NCBI RefSeq assembly: GCF_008728515.1
Contig: NC_044981.1
Span: 108,429,702-108,493,701 of the forward strand
Source of the DNA: Papio anubis
Lineage: Eukaryota; Chordata; Mammalia; Primates; Cercopithecidae
Direction: 5' to 3'
Length of the DNA stretch: 64,000 bases
Shown: positions 11,119 through 21,830 of the stretch, in pieces
Layout: each line of letters begins with the position of its first letter
Numbering within the stretch: position 1 is the stretch's first letter
Position numbers and translations under genes: made by a program
Notes under the pieces: model-generated
Database searches by the model: none
Told to the model about the DNA's origin: nothing
Seen by the model: only the letters and a program-made list of their open reading frames with translations

Positions 11119-11149
11119 ATCTATCCTCTTAGTTCTGTCTCACCGTAAT
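10670..11149 (+). repeat. 3' LTR of HERV-L (MLT2A-like)
   Basis: Begins tgtgatggttaatactgagt, includes a TATA-like agaatataaagcagg near 10836 and a polyadenylation signal in cttaataaactcccc at about 11037-11051, and ends near taataca at about 11149. A TCTA/TCTG microsatellite expanded within the 3' part at 11053-11120. The 5-bp flanks (ggacc upstream, gtccc downstream) do not match. Confidence 0.88.
11053..11120. repeat. (TCTA)n microsatellite with TCTG interruption
   Basis: About 17 tetranucleotide units: three ctat units, three ctgt units, then about ten ctat units. Its length suggests it is polymorphic. It arose inside the HERV-L 3' LTR. Confidence 0.95.
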
Positions 11150-11234
11150 ACAGTCCCTTTCTTGTTAAATTGCTTCCATAAGCATTAGAGAAGCTGTTTT
11201 TTGAAGTTTCATTTAGTTATCTAATCTATAATCT

Positions 11235-12471
11235 TAAGAAAATATTGTGGGTACATAGTAGGTGTGTATATCTATGAAGTACATGAAATATTTTGATATA
11301 GGCATGCAAAGTGTAACAATCACATCACAGTTAATGGGGTATCCTCTCCCTCAAACATTTATCCTTTGTGTTACAAACAATCCAATTATACTCTTTGTTA
11401 TTTTAAAATGCGCAATTAAATTATGATTGACTATAGTCACCCTGTCTTATTCATTCTGTTTTTTTTCTGAACCCGTTAACTATTTCTACTTCCCTGTTTG
11501 TCCCACACTACCCTTCTCAGCCTCTGGTAACCATCCTTCTACCCTCCACCTCCATGAGTTCAATTGTTTTAATTTTTAGCTCCCACAGGTATGTGAGAAT
11601 ACGTAAAGTTTGTCTTTCCATGCCTGATTTATTTCACTTAGCATAACAACGTCTGGTTCCATCCATGTTTTTGCAAATAACAAAATCTCATTTTTTAAAT
11701 GACAGAATAGTACTCCACTGTGTGTATGTGTGTGTGTATATATGTAAATATTATTACATATACACACACATATATATACATATATGTATATGTAAATGTT
11801 TATATATACATATATAAACGTTATATATGTATTATATATGTATATATTATATATGTATATATTATATATTATATAATATGTATATAATGTTTTTATATAT
11901 ATATAACATGTTGTGTATATATGTGTGTGTATATATAATATTTTCTTTATCCATTCATCTGTTGATGGACACTTAGGTTGTTTCTAAATCTTAGCTGTTG
12001 TGAATAGTGGTGCAACAAATATGGGGTAGCAGATATTCCTTTGATATACTATACTGATTTCCTTCCTTTTGGGTCTACATCCAGCAGTAGGATTCCTGAT
12101 CATATAGTACCTCTGTTTCTAGTTTTTTGAAAAACCTCCAAACTATTTTCCATAGTGGTAGTACTAATGTACATTTCCATCAACAGTATATGGGTGTTCC
12201 CTTTTCTCCACGTCCTTGCTAGCAATGATTTTTGCCTGTCTTTTAGATAAAAGCCACTAAACTGAGGTGAGATGGTATCTCAGTGTAGTTTTGATTCACA
12301 TTTTTCCAATGACCAGTGACATTGAGCACTCTGTTTGTTATTTGTATATCTTCTTTTGAGAAATATCTATTCAGATCTTTTGCCTGTTTTTAAAATTGGA
12401 TTATTAGATTTTTTTCCTGTAGAGTTGCTTGAGCTCCCTATATATTCTGGTTATTAATCCCTTGTCAGATG
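11235..12471 (-). pseudogene. L1 3' UTR and ORF2 C-terminal remnant
   Basis: Minus-strand L1 3' part. The 3' UTR covers 11235 to about 11715, with the typical gtgggtacatagtaggtgtg start. The ORF2 C-terminal coding region runs from about 11950 to 12471. An AT microsatellite expansion lies between them. It stops at the MaLR target site and resumes at 14735. Confidence 0.85.
11719..11940. repeat. (TG)n/(TATA)n AT-rich near-palindromic microsatellite
   Basis: About 220 bp of tgtg, tatatg, catata and tata units, self-complementary over long stretches. It sits in the L1 at the ORF2 end and probably grew from a short TG/TA seed. Confidence 0.92.
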
Positions 12472-12476
12472 GTTAG

Positions 12477-12840
12477 TGTATTAGTCCGTTTTCATGTTAG
12501 TGATAAAGACAAACCCAAGACTGGGAAGGAAAACAGGTTTAATTGAACTCACAGTTCCACATGGCTGGGGAAGCCTCATAATCATGGTGGGAGGAGAAAG
12601 GCACTTCTTACATGGCAGTGGCAAGAGAAAATGAGAAAATGAGGAAGATGCAAAAGTGGAAGCCCCTGATAAAACCATCAGATCTCATGAGACTTATTCA
12701 CTACCAGGAGAACAGTATGGGGGAAACTGCCCCCATGATTCAAATTATCTCCCACTGGGTCCCTCCCACAACATGTGGGAATTATGGGAGTACAATTCAA
12801 TATGAGATTTGGGTGGGGACAGTGAGTCACACCATGTCAT
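12477..12840 (-). repeat. 3' LTR of the MaLR element
   Basis: Reads on the minus strand as an MST LTR. The reverse of gatttgggtggggaca marks its 5' side, and tgtattagtccgttttcatg is the complement of its 3' end. It is about 364 bp and clearly diverged from its partner at 14376-14729. Confidence 0.9.
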
Positions 12841-14375
12841 CCCACTCTTGGCCCCTCCAAGTCTCATGTCCTCACATTTCAAAACCAATCATGCCGTCTC
12901 AACAGTCCCCAACAGTCTGAACTCATTTCAGCATTAACCCAAAAGACCACAGTCCAAAGTATCATTTGAGACAAAGCAAGTATCTCCCACCTATGGGCCT
13001 GTAAAATCAAAAGCGAGGCAGTTACTTCCTAGACACAATGGGAGTACAGGTATTGGGTAAATACAGCCATTACAAATGGGAGAAATTGGCCAAACCAAAG
13101 GGTTACAGAGCCTATGCAAGTCCAAAACCAGTGGGGCAGTCAAATTTTAAAGCTCCAAAATGATCTCCTTTGACTCCAGGTCTCACATCCAGATGCAAGA
13201 GGGGAGTTCCCATGGTCTTGGGCAGTTCTACCCCTGTGGCTTTGCAGCCTCCCTCCCAGCTTTTTTCAGAGGCTGGCATTGAATGTCTGCAGTTTTGCAG
13301 GCACACGGTGCAAGCTGTCGGTGGATCTACCATTCTGGGGTCTAGAGGACAGTGGCCGGCTTCTCACAGCTCCACTAGGTGATGCCCCAGTAGGGACTCT
13401 GTGTGGTATCTCTGACCCCACATTTCCCTTCTGCACTACCCTAGCAGAGGTTCTCTGTGAGGGCCCCTCCCTTGCAGCAAACTTTTGCCTGGGTATCCAG
13501 GTATTTCCTTGTGTCTTCTGAAATCTAGGGAGAGGTTCCCAAACCTCAATTCTTGATTTCTGTGTACCTGCAGGCTCAACACCACGTGGAAGCTTCCAAG
13601 GCTTAGGACTTGCACTGTTTGAAGCCACAGCCCCAGATCTATATTGGCCCCTTTAAACCACAGCTGGAGCACCGAGTCCCTAGACTGCACGCAGCATGGG
13701 GACCCTGGCCCTGGCCCATGAAACCACTTTTTCCTCCTGGGTCTCTGGGCTTGTGATAGGAGGGATGCCATGAAGATCTCTGACATGGCCTGGAGACATT
13801 TTCCCCACGGTCTCGGGGGGATTAACATTTGGCTCCTTGCTACTTATGCAAATTTCTGCAGCCAGCTTGAATTTCTCCCCAGAAAATGGGTTTCTCTTTT
13901 CTATTGCATAGTCAGGCTGCAAATTTTCTAAATTTTTATGCTCTGCTTCCCTTATAAAACTGAATTCCTTTAACAGCACCCAAGCCATCTCTTGAATGCT
14001 TTGCTGCTTAGAAATTTCTTCTGCCAGATACCCTAAATCATCTCTCTCAAGTTAAAAGTTCCACAAATCTCCAGGCAAAATGCCACTAGTCTCATTGCTA
14101 AAACATAACGAGTCACCGTTGCTCCAGTTCCCAAGAAGTTCCTTATCTCCATCTGAGACCACCTCAGACTCTACGTTATTGTTCGTATCACCATCAGCAT
14201 TTTGGGCAAAGCCATTCAACAAGTCTGCAGGAAGTTTTAAACTTTCCTGCATTTTCCTCTCTTCCTCTGAGCCCTCTGAACTGTACCAACCTCTGCCTGT
14301 TACCCAGTTCCAAAGTTGCTTCCACATTTTTGGGTACCTTGTCAGCAATTGCCCACTCTACTGGTACCAATTTAC
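12841..14375 (-). pseudogene. MaLR internal region with gag-like remnant
   Basis: Internal sequence of an MST/THE1-class element. Minus-strand frames at 14052-14348 (98 codons, beginning MLTRYPKMWKQLWNWV) and 13680-13988 look like the gag-like open frame of MaLRs. The longest starts shortly inside the 5' LTR, as expected. Next to that LTR, the plus-strand sequence ctggtaccaattta is the complement of a primer-binding site resembling the leucine-tRNA-type site of ERV-L. No protease or polymerase is present, as is normal for MaLRs. Stops and frameshifts break it. Confidence 0.78.
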
Positions 14376-14729
14376 TGTATTAGTCCATTTTCATGCTGCT
14401 GATAAAAACATACCTGAGATTGGGAAGAAAAATAGGTTTAATTAGACTTACAGTTCCACATGGCTGGGGAGGCATCAGAATCATGGCAGAAGGTGAAAGG
14501 CACTTCTTACATGGCAGCGGCAAGAGAAAATGAGGAAGATGCGAAAGTGGAAACCCCTGTAAAACCCATCAGATCTCCTCAGACTTATTCACTACCATGA
14601 GAACAGTATGGAGAACACTGCCCCCATGATTCAAATTGTCTCCTACTAGGCCCTTCCCACAACATGTGGGAATTATGGGAGTACAATTCAAAAGAAGATT
14701 GGGTGGGGACACAGAGCCAAACCATATCA
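14376..14729 (-). repeat. 5' LTR of the MaLR element
   Basis: A 354-bp MST-type LTR and the promoter-side copy on the minus strand. It is bounded by tgtattagtcc and accatatca, followed by the ggtag target duplicate. Confidence 0.9.
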
Positions 14730-14734
14730 GGTAG

Positions 14735-15587
14735 TTTGCCAATATTTTCTTCCATTGTGTGGGTTCTCCCACTCTCGTCACTTTGTCGATTGTGTCCTTT
14801 GCTGTGCAGAAGATTTTTAGCTTGATGTGATCCCATTTGTCCATTTTTGCTTTGATCGTCTGTGCTTGTGGTGTATTACTCAAGAAATTTTTGCCTAGAT
14901 CAATCTGTTGGAGATTTTCCCCAATGTTTTCTTTTAGTAGTTCATAGTTTGAGGTCTTAGATTTAAGGATTTAATCTATTTTGATTTGGTTTTTGTAGAT
15001 GTTGAAAACTAGGGGTCTAGTTTCATTATTCTGCAGATGGATTTACAGTGTTCCCAGTGCCATATTTGAAGAGACTGTGTTTCTCTCAGTGTGTGTTCTT
15101 GGTACATTTGTCAAAAATGAGTTTATTTTAGTTGTATGAATTTGTTGGCCTGTAGTTTTGTTTTTTGAAGGTGTCTTTGTCTGGTTTTGGTAGCAGGGTT
15201 ATCCTGGCCTCACAGAATGAGTTTGGAAGTATTCTCTCTTCCTCTACTATTGGAATAGTTTGAGTAGGATTGGGATTAGTTCTTCTTTAAATGTACGGTA
15301 GAATTCAACGGTGAAGCCATCAGGTCCCAGGCTTTTCCTGGCTGGGGGAATGTATATTATTGCTTTGATTTTGTTACTTATCATTGGTGTGTTTACGTTT
15401 TGAATTTCTTCATGGTTGAATCTTGGTATATTGTATGTGCCTAGAAATTTATCCATTTCCTCTGGATTTTCCAATGTATTGGCATATAGTCATTCATAGG
15501 AGCCACTAATTACCCTTTAAATTTCTGTGTTATCAGTTGTAATGTCACCTTTCTCATCTCTGGTTTTTAAAATTTGGGTCTTGTCTC
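14735..15587 (-). pseudogene. L1 ORF2 remnant, C-terminal third joined to RT N-terminal third
   Basis: 14735-15140 continues the C-terminal region of ORF2 after the MaLR. At about 15140 the sequence switches to the start of the RT domain. The minus frame at 15247-15474 includes [13 protein letters not shown], the L1 RT block before the catalytic palm. The palm itself, with its aspartate pair, is absent, so this copy could not encode reverse transcriptase even without its stops. Confidence 0.82.
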
Positions 15588-16076
15588 TTTTTTTTTTTTT
15601 TAACATTTATTTTGGGTTAGAGGGTACATGTGAAAGTTTTTTACATAGTTAATCTCATGCCACAGTAGTTTGTTGTACAGCTTATTTCATCACCGAGGCA
15701 TTAAGCCCAGTATCCAATAGTTATCTTTTCTTCTCCTCTCCCTCCTCCCACTCTTTTCCCTCAAGTAGACCCCAGTGTCTGTTGTTTCCTTCTTTGTTTT
15801 CATAAGTTCTCATCATTTAACTCCCATTTATAAGTGAGAACATGTGATATTTGGTTTTCTGTTCCTACATTGGTTTTCTGAGAATAATGGCCTCCAGCTC
15901 CATCCATGTTCCCCCAAAAGATATAATTTTTTTTTTATGGCTGCATAGTATTCTGTGATATATATGTACCATATTTTCTTCATCCAATCTGTTATTGATG
16001 GGCATTTGGGTTGATTCCATGTCTTTGCCATTGTGAACAGTGCTTCAATGAACAATCACACGCATGTGTCTTTATT
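15588..16076 (-). mobile_element. Younger L1 3' end nested in the older L1
   Basis: Opens on the plus strand with a T run (15588-15601, the complement of a poly(A) tail), then a 3' UTR, then ORF2 C-terminal coding. The minus frame at 15828-16055 includes AKTWNQPKCPSITDWMKK, the same region as in the L1 at 3387-3888. Older L1 ORF2 sequence resumes near 16080 in register. The insertion is about 490 bp and 5'-truncated. The target duplication is not cleanly defined. Confidence 0.85.
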
Positions 16077-16079
16077 GAA

Positions 16080-17250
16080 GGAAAGCTTTGTCAATTTTGT
16101 TTATCTTTTTAAAAACACAACTTTTTGTTTTGTTGATCTTTTTTATTGCTTTCTTCTTTTAATTTCGTTTATTTCTATTCTGAATTTTATTTCTTTTTTT
16201 TTTTTTCTATACTTTTGGGTTTGGTTCGCTCTTGCCTTCCCAGTTCTTTCAGATGCATCATTAGGTTATTTATTTGAAAGTTTTCTTCTTTCTTGATATA
16301 GGCACTTATAGCTGTAAATTTTCCTTTTAGTACTGCTTTTGCTGTATTCCATGGGTTTTGGTTTGTTGTGTTTCCATTATCATTTGTTTCAAGAAATTTT
16401 TCAATTTCTTTTTCAATTTCTTTATTTACCCATTGGTTATCCAGGAGCAGATTTACATGTGTTTGTATAGTTTCCAAAATTCCTCTTGTTATTGATTTTT
16501 AGTTTTATTCCATTGTGGTCAGAGAAGATACTTGATATTATTTCATTTTTTGAATGTTTTAAGACTTGTTTTGTGACCTAAAATATGGTCTATCCTTGAA
16601 AATGATCCATGTGCTAAGGAAAAAAATGTGTATTCTACAACCATTGGATGAAATGTTCTGTAAATATCTGTTAGGTTAATTTGTTCTCTATTACAGACTA
16701 AGTAGGGTGTTTCTCTGTTGATTTTCTATCTGGAAGATCTGTCTAATGCTGAAAGTGGGGTGTTAAAGTCTGCAGCTATTATTTTATTGAGATCTATCTC
16801 TGTCTTTAGCTCTAATAATATTTGCTTTATATATCTGAGCGCTTCAGCATTGGGTGCATATATATTTATATTTTTATATCCTTTTCCTGAATTTTCCCAT
16901 TTATCATTACATAATGGCTTTCTCTGTCGCTTCTTGTATTTTTTGTCTTGAAATCTATTTTGTCTGATATGAGTATTGCTATTCCTGGTCATTTTTGGTT
17001 TTCATTGGCATGAAATATCTTTTTCCATACTTTTATTTTTAGTGTACATGTATCTTTATAGGTGAAGCACGTTTTTGTATGTGGGAGGGGAAGGGAGACA
17101 ACAGATCATTGGGTCTTCTTTTTTACTGATTCAGTCATTGCATATCTTTTGATTAGAAAGTTTGGTCCATTTACATTCAATGTTATTATTAATAATGAAG
17201 GACTTACTCCTGCCATTTTGTTATTTGTCTTCTGGTTGTTCTGGGGTCTT
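16080..17250 (-). pseudogene. L1 ORF2 endonuclease-domain remnant
   Basis: Minus-strand frames 16187-16477 and 16726-16992 read as the N-terminal part of ORF2. The second shows INIYAPN and ADFNTPLS, matching conserved APE-type endonuclease motifs (the canonical GDFN has its glycine changed to alanine). The first covers the linker region after the nuclease. The endonuclease nicks target DNA to prime reverse transcription. Stops separate the pieces, so it is nonfunctional. Confidence 0.85.
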
Positions 17251-18500
17251 CTCTTCCTTCTTTCCTTTCTTCCTGTCTTCTTGTGGTGAAGGTGATTTTC
17301 TCCTGTGGTATGATTTAATTTCTTGCTTTTTATTTTTTGTGCATTTGTTGTACATGTTTTGATTTGAAGTTTCCATGAGGCTTGCTAATACTATCTTATA
17401 ACTCATTATTTTAAATTGATGTCAACTTAACCCTGACTGCATAAAGAAACATACAAACACTAAAAAAAAGCACTAATAATGATTACACTTTAATTTTGTC
17501 TCTTCACTTTTTAGTATTTTTTTTCTTTTAATGTCTTATACTACTGAGTCTTGAAACTCATGGTACTTATTATTTTTGATTGGTTCATTTTACAGTCTTC
17601 TTGCTTAAGGTAACAGTAGTTTACATACCACAGTTACAGTGTTATAATATTTTGTGTTTTTTTGTGTACTTACTATTACCAGTGAGTTTTTTTTTTTTAC
17701 CTTCACATGATTTCTTCTTGCTCATTAACATCGTTTTCTTTCAGATCAAAGTATTCCCTTTAGCATTTCTTGTAGTACACGTCTGGTGTTGATAAAATCC
17801 CTCAGCTTTTGTCTGTCTGAAAAGGTCTTTATTTTTCCTCATGCTTGAAGGTTATTTTCACTGGATAAACTATTCTAGGATAAAAGTTTTTTGCCTCAGC
17901 ACTTGAAATATGTCATGCCACTCTCTCCTGGCCTGTAAAGTTTCCTCTGGAAAGCCCAAAAACCTGCTGGCAGACGTATTGTAGCTCCATTAAATGTTAT
18001 TTGTTTCTTTTCTCTTGCTGCTTTTAAGATCCTTTTCTTATCCTTGAACTTTTGGAGTTTGATTATTAAATGCCTTGAGTTAGTCCTCTTTGGTTCAATC
18101 TGTTTGGTGTTCTATAGTCTTCTAGTACTTGAATAGTAATATCATTCTCTAGGTTTGGGAAGTTCTCTGTTATGATTGCTTTGAACAAATTTTCTACTGC
18201 CATCTCTTTCTCTATGTACTCTTTAAGACCCATACCTCTTAGATTTTACCTTTCAAAGCTATTTTCTAGGTGTTGTAGGCATGCCTTATTACCTTTTATT
18301 CTTTATTCTTTTTTCTCCTCTGACTATGTAGATAAGCTATTTGAAAATAGCCTGTCTTCAAGCTCACTAATTCTTTCTTCTCCTTGATCAGTTTTGCTAT
18401 TGAGAGACTCTGATTCATTCTTTTGTATGTCAATTGCATTTTTCAACCTTAGAATTTCCGCTTGGTTCTTTTAAATTATTTCAACCTTTAAAAAAATTAT
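17251..18500 (-). pseudogene. L1 inter-ORF and ORF1-like remnant
   Basis: Minus-strand L1 sequence between ORF2 and the 5' UTR. The stretch around 17760-18300 resembles the antisense of L1 ORF1 (ctctcctggcctgtaaagtt, ggtttgggaagttctctgtt). No intact frame longer than about 70 codons remains. ORF1 boundaries are approximate. Confidence 0.6.
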
Positions 18501-20547
18501 CTAATAGCATTCAGAATTCCTTCTCTGCACTATTTTGAATATCTTTGAATTTCCTTTAAACAGCTATTCTGAATTTTCTGTCTGAAAGGACACATATCTC
18601 TGTTATTCCAGATTGGTCCTTGGTGCCTTATTTAGTTTGTTTGTTGAGGTCATTTTTTTCCCGGATAGTCTTAATACTTATGGAGTTTTGTCATTTTCTG
18701 GGTATTGAAGAGTTAGGTATTTATTGTAAGCACTGTCTGGGCTTGTTTGTGTCTATCTTTCTTGTGAAGGCTTTGCAGGTATTCCAAGGGACTTGAGCAT
18801 CAATTCTAATAATGCAGTGGTTCTTGTAGAATCATAGAGGTATCACCTTAGTGGTTTGGGATAAGATCTAGAAAAATTCTTAGGATCACCAGGCAGAGAC
18901 TCTTGTTCTCTTCTATTACTTTTTCCCAAATAAACAAGAGTCTCTGTGCTGATCCACCTAGAGCTGCACATGGGGTGACATAGGCACCCCTGTAGCCACC
19001 ACAAATGGGACCACACTGAGTCAGATCTGAAGCCAGCACAGCCCTTGGTCTCACTCAAGGCCTACTATAACCATTACCTGTTGATGGTCTATGTTCACTC
19101 ATGGCCCTAGGGCTCTACAATCAGCATGTGAGGTAGCCAGCCAGGTTGTGTCCTTCCCTTCAGGGCGGTGAGTTCCCTCAAGCCCCAGGCAGGTACAGAG
19201 ATATTATCTCAGATCCAGGAGCTGGAGAAAAAGCCTTAGCTATCTACCTGGGTGCTCTATTCTACTGTGGTAAGCTTGCACCGACACGTCAAGACAAAGT
19301 CCTTCTTGCTCTTCTCTCCCCCTTCCACAGGAAGAGGAACATCTCCTAGTGGCCATTACCACCACCACTCCCTGGGGAATTCTGCCAGGCCACCATCCAT
19401 GTTCACTTAAAGCCCAAGGGCTCTTCAGTGAGATTGTAGTGAATGCTGCCAGGTCTGGGACTCACCCTTCAGGACAGTGGACTCCTTTCTTGCCCAGGGC
19501 AGGTCCAAAAATGCTGTCCAAGAACCTAGACCTGGATGCAGTGATCCCGAGAACCTGCTTGGTGCTCTATCCCTCTGTGGTTAAGCTGGCACTTAAGATG
19601 CAAGATGAAGTCCCCTTTACTTTCCCCTTTGCTTTTCTGAAGCAATGGGAGTCTTGCCTCATAACCATCACAGCTGGGAATATGCTGGGTCACACCTGAA
19701 GCCAGCCTGTCTCTCAGAGTCTCACCCAAGGTCCACTATGTACTACCTGAATATCACTGTTGGTTATTCAGGGCTCAAGGGCCCTTTGGTCAGCAGGTAA
19801 CAAATCCTGCCAGGACTGGTTTCTTCCCTTCAATGCAGTGAATTCCTTTCTGGACCAGGCTATGTCTAGAAAAGTCATCTGGGAGCTACAGTCTAGGATG
19901 GGGGCCTCACGACTCTGCCCAGTGGCCTGTTATACTGTGGCTGAGTTGATATTCAAGATGCAAAACAAAGTCTTCTTTACTCTTTGTTCTCTCCTCAAGC
20001 AGAAGGAAGGAGTCACTTTTGTTGCTGCTAGTTGTGCTGCCTAGGACTGGGGGAGATGTGGCACAGTGACTCTCTTAGCTGCCCAGGCTGGTGTCTCCTT
20101 AGGTCATGTGCTACCGTAGTCCACTGGCTATAGGCCAAGCCCAGTGCTAAGAGTTGCTTAAGAATTGTAGTCCTTGTGGCCTAGGCTGTCTTTCAAAGCC
20201 CAGCATGGCTTTACTCTACTGTGACAGGGCAGCACTGAGTTCAATGTCAAGTCCCCAGTTTACTGTGTTCTCCCTCCCTCAAGTGCCAGATTCTCCATAC
20301 CACCTAGTAGCACCTGGTGCTACTAGGGGAACAAGGGAAAGGTGGTGTTGACAATTCAAGACTGTCTTTCCTTCCTTCTTTATTGCCTCTTTCAATGGTA
20401 TGGACATTAATAGCAGGTACTGTGATTGCTCACCTGATTTTTGATTCTTATGATGGTGTTTTTTGTGTGTGGAGTTAGTTGTTAACAACTGGTGTTTCTG
20501 CAGTGGGGACAATCAGTACAGGCTTCTATTCAGTCATCTTCCTTCAT
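18501..20547 (-). repeat. L1 5' UTR with diverged tandem monomers
   Basis: GC-richer sequence ending near 20547, where the complement of gtcatcttccttc gives the usual 'ggaagatgg' L1 start. Four diverged repeats of roughly 280-360 bp are marked by a shared 'ctgtgg' or 'ctgtgac' anchor followed by 'aagatgca...aaagtc' at 19265, 19575, 19935 and 20219. Old L1 promoters often have such repeated units. The open frames here (65-116 codons on the plus strand) have no protein meaning that I can see. Confidence 0.7.
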
Positions 20548-20594
20548 TCCATGATCTACAATCTTGTGTCAAAGTCTTAATATATATTTTTGAT

Positions 20595-20702
20595 ATTTAT
20601 GTTATTTTGGTCCCTCTTTCTTTTCTTCCTTCCTTCATTTTCCTTTTTCCTTCATTCTTTTATTTCTTTCTATCCTTCTTTCTTTTTTTTTTCTTTTTGC
20701 AT
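20595..20702. repeat. (CTTT/CCTT)-rich pyrimidine tract
   Basis: About 100 bp of tttc, ttcc and cttt words directly beyond the 5' end of the old L1, ending in a T-rich run. Confidence 0.85.
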
Positions 20703-21560
20703 ATTCTCAATGTCCATATGCTACTACTAGACATTCAAAACTATTTACGAACTTCTGTTTTCTCTGGAGGGTGCTAGGCAAAGAATTTTAATTGACATGT
20801 GCCTGCAGCAGACCTTAAAATGGAAATAAAAGTAACTGAAATGGTTATTTCACTTGTATGTCCAATACCATCCCTGCTACAGCATCTTCCTTTTTCCGGC
20901 TTTCTGGTTTGAAGGTAGAAGAAACTGAGAAGGAGAAAATAAAAGCACCTTTTAACTATCTTTGAAGTAAATTGTGTTATAATATTTCTGTGAAATCAAG
21001 TCTATGTTTCTGAAAAAAGGGTCAGAATTAAAACTAACTTGCATTCTGAAGATCTGTGATTTTGTTTTCTGGAACCAGGTAAAATTTGGCATAATTTCCG
21101 TAAACTAACCATATAAGAGTTCTTCAGTCATAGGTATTTATTATCTATTAAAATTGTGATAACATATATTAGGAAAACTGACTCGTGGCTAATTGAGATC
21201 GTTTTTTAAATTAAACATTTTTTAGTGTTTGGGGGTACTATCTATTTAAGTACAAGCCATTATCCTGAAAGTCATTTAATTAAATACAGGAATACTCGAG
21301 CCGTATAGACAATTCAACAAGGTGTTAAATTCTAGAAATTCCATTCTTTTTTTTTCTTTTCAGAAGAAGTTGTGGAAGACGGAAATTCCATTTTATAGTA
21401 AATATCATAGAATGGTGTTTACTTATGTTCACGCAGTTGCTGGCAACATGAGCTCATGTTTTGACTGACAATTGCTGAGTTTTCTGTTTCCAGAATGCAA
21501 GAAACACACTTACCAGTCCAAACCCAAAAAATAGACTTAGAGACAGGAAGAACAATGGAA
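20703..21560. other. Unassigned AT-rich stretch
   Basis: No recognised repeat, RNA or gene. Confidence 0.4.
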
Positions 21561-21564
21561 GTGA

Positions 21565-21830
21565 AGCTTTGAATGGCGGTCTTGCAAGATCAGTTTCTGG
21601 TAGGCATGCACACCCAGGACAGTTGCAGCAGGTAATTTATTTCCTAACATGCAAGTCCCGCCACCAGTTCCTTATTGGTGGAGTACTATGGGGTTACAAT
21701 CTTCCCGGACTTCGCCCAGGTTTTGTTATCCCCTTATAAGGTCATACACTGGTCCCCTTCCCGTTTAAGTTTCAGTTTCCCAATAAAGACATTTTATTTC
21801 GTTTTGTGAGCTGACCTCTCCTTTACATGC
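21565..21830 (+). repeat. LTR-like segment, family unassigned
   Basis: Shows the order expected of an LTR 3' half: GC-richer sequence, a TATA-like ccccttataaggtc near 21731, then cccaataaagac near 21779 as a polyadenylation signal. Neither the outer ends nor internal proviral sequence can be identified, so this is inferred from architecture only. Confidence 0.35.

Larger units (their letters stand above)
7697..11149 (+). mobile_element. Collapsed HERV-L provirus (ERV class III)
   Basis: A roughly 3.45-kb remnant, about half the length of a complete HERV-L. In order it shows the first about 66 bp of the 5' LTR, reverse transcriptase from just upstream of the YIDD box, RNase H, integrase, a dUTPase-like segment, noncoding sequence, a polypurine tract (caaggggtggact) and an MLT2A-type 3' LTR. 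The rest of the 5' LTR, gag, protease and the RT N-terminus are deleted. A dUTPase after integrase and the lack of env are family traits of HERV-L. All frames are broken by stops and frameshifts, so it is inert. Confidence 0.9.
12477..14729 (-). mobile_element. Complete MaLR element (MSTA/MSTB-like), two LTRs
   Basis: A 2253-bp element on the minus strand with two recognisable LTRs (12477-12840 and 14376-14729) around a 1.5-kb internal region. It begins tgtattagtcc and ends accatatca, so on its own strand it starts TG and ends CA. The L1 sequence is contiguous across it, with gttag at 12472-12476 and ggtag at 14730-14734 forming a 5-bp target duplication with one mismatch. MaLRs are non-autonomous relatives of ERV-L, mobilised in trans. 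Confidence 0.93.
11235..20547 (-). mobile_element. Old near-full-length L1, minus strand, with two nested insertions
   Basis: Read on the minus strand, this spans the L1 5' UTR (about 18500-20547), ORF1 region (roughly 17700-18500), ORF2 (about 17250 down to 12000) and 3' UTR (to about 11235). It is interrupted by a MaLR element at 12477-14729 and a younger L1 3' end at 15588-16076. About 6.6 kb remains after removing these. A sharp jump near 15140, from the C-terminal third of ORF2 to the RT N-terminal third, indicates a deletion of roughly 1.3 kb covering the RT catalytic palm. Frames are broken, so it is inert. Divergence suggests an L1M or early L1P family. Confidence 0.85.

Noticed and set aside
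11053..11120. Regular spaced repeat that could suggest an array
   Set aside because: It is a simple tetranucleotide microsatellite. CRISPR arrays have unique spacers and are prokaryotic.
13170..13828. Frames of 70-130 codons on both strands
   Set aside because: They lie inside the MaLR internal region. Both-strand openness and interrupted frames argue against a host gene.
19146..20044. Plus-strand frames of 67-116 codons in a GC-richer block
   Set aside because: The block is the antisense of an L1 5' UTR with tandem monomers, and the frames do not share a phase.
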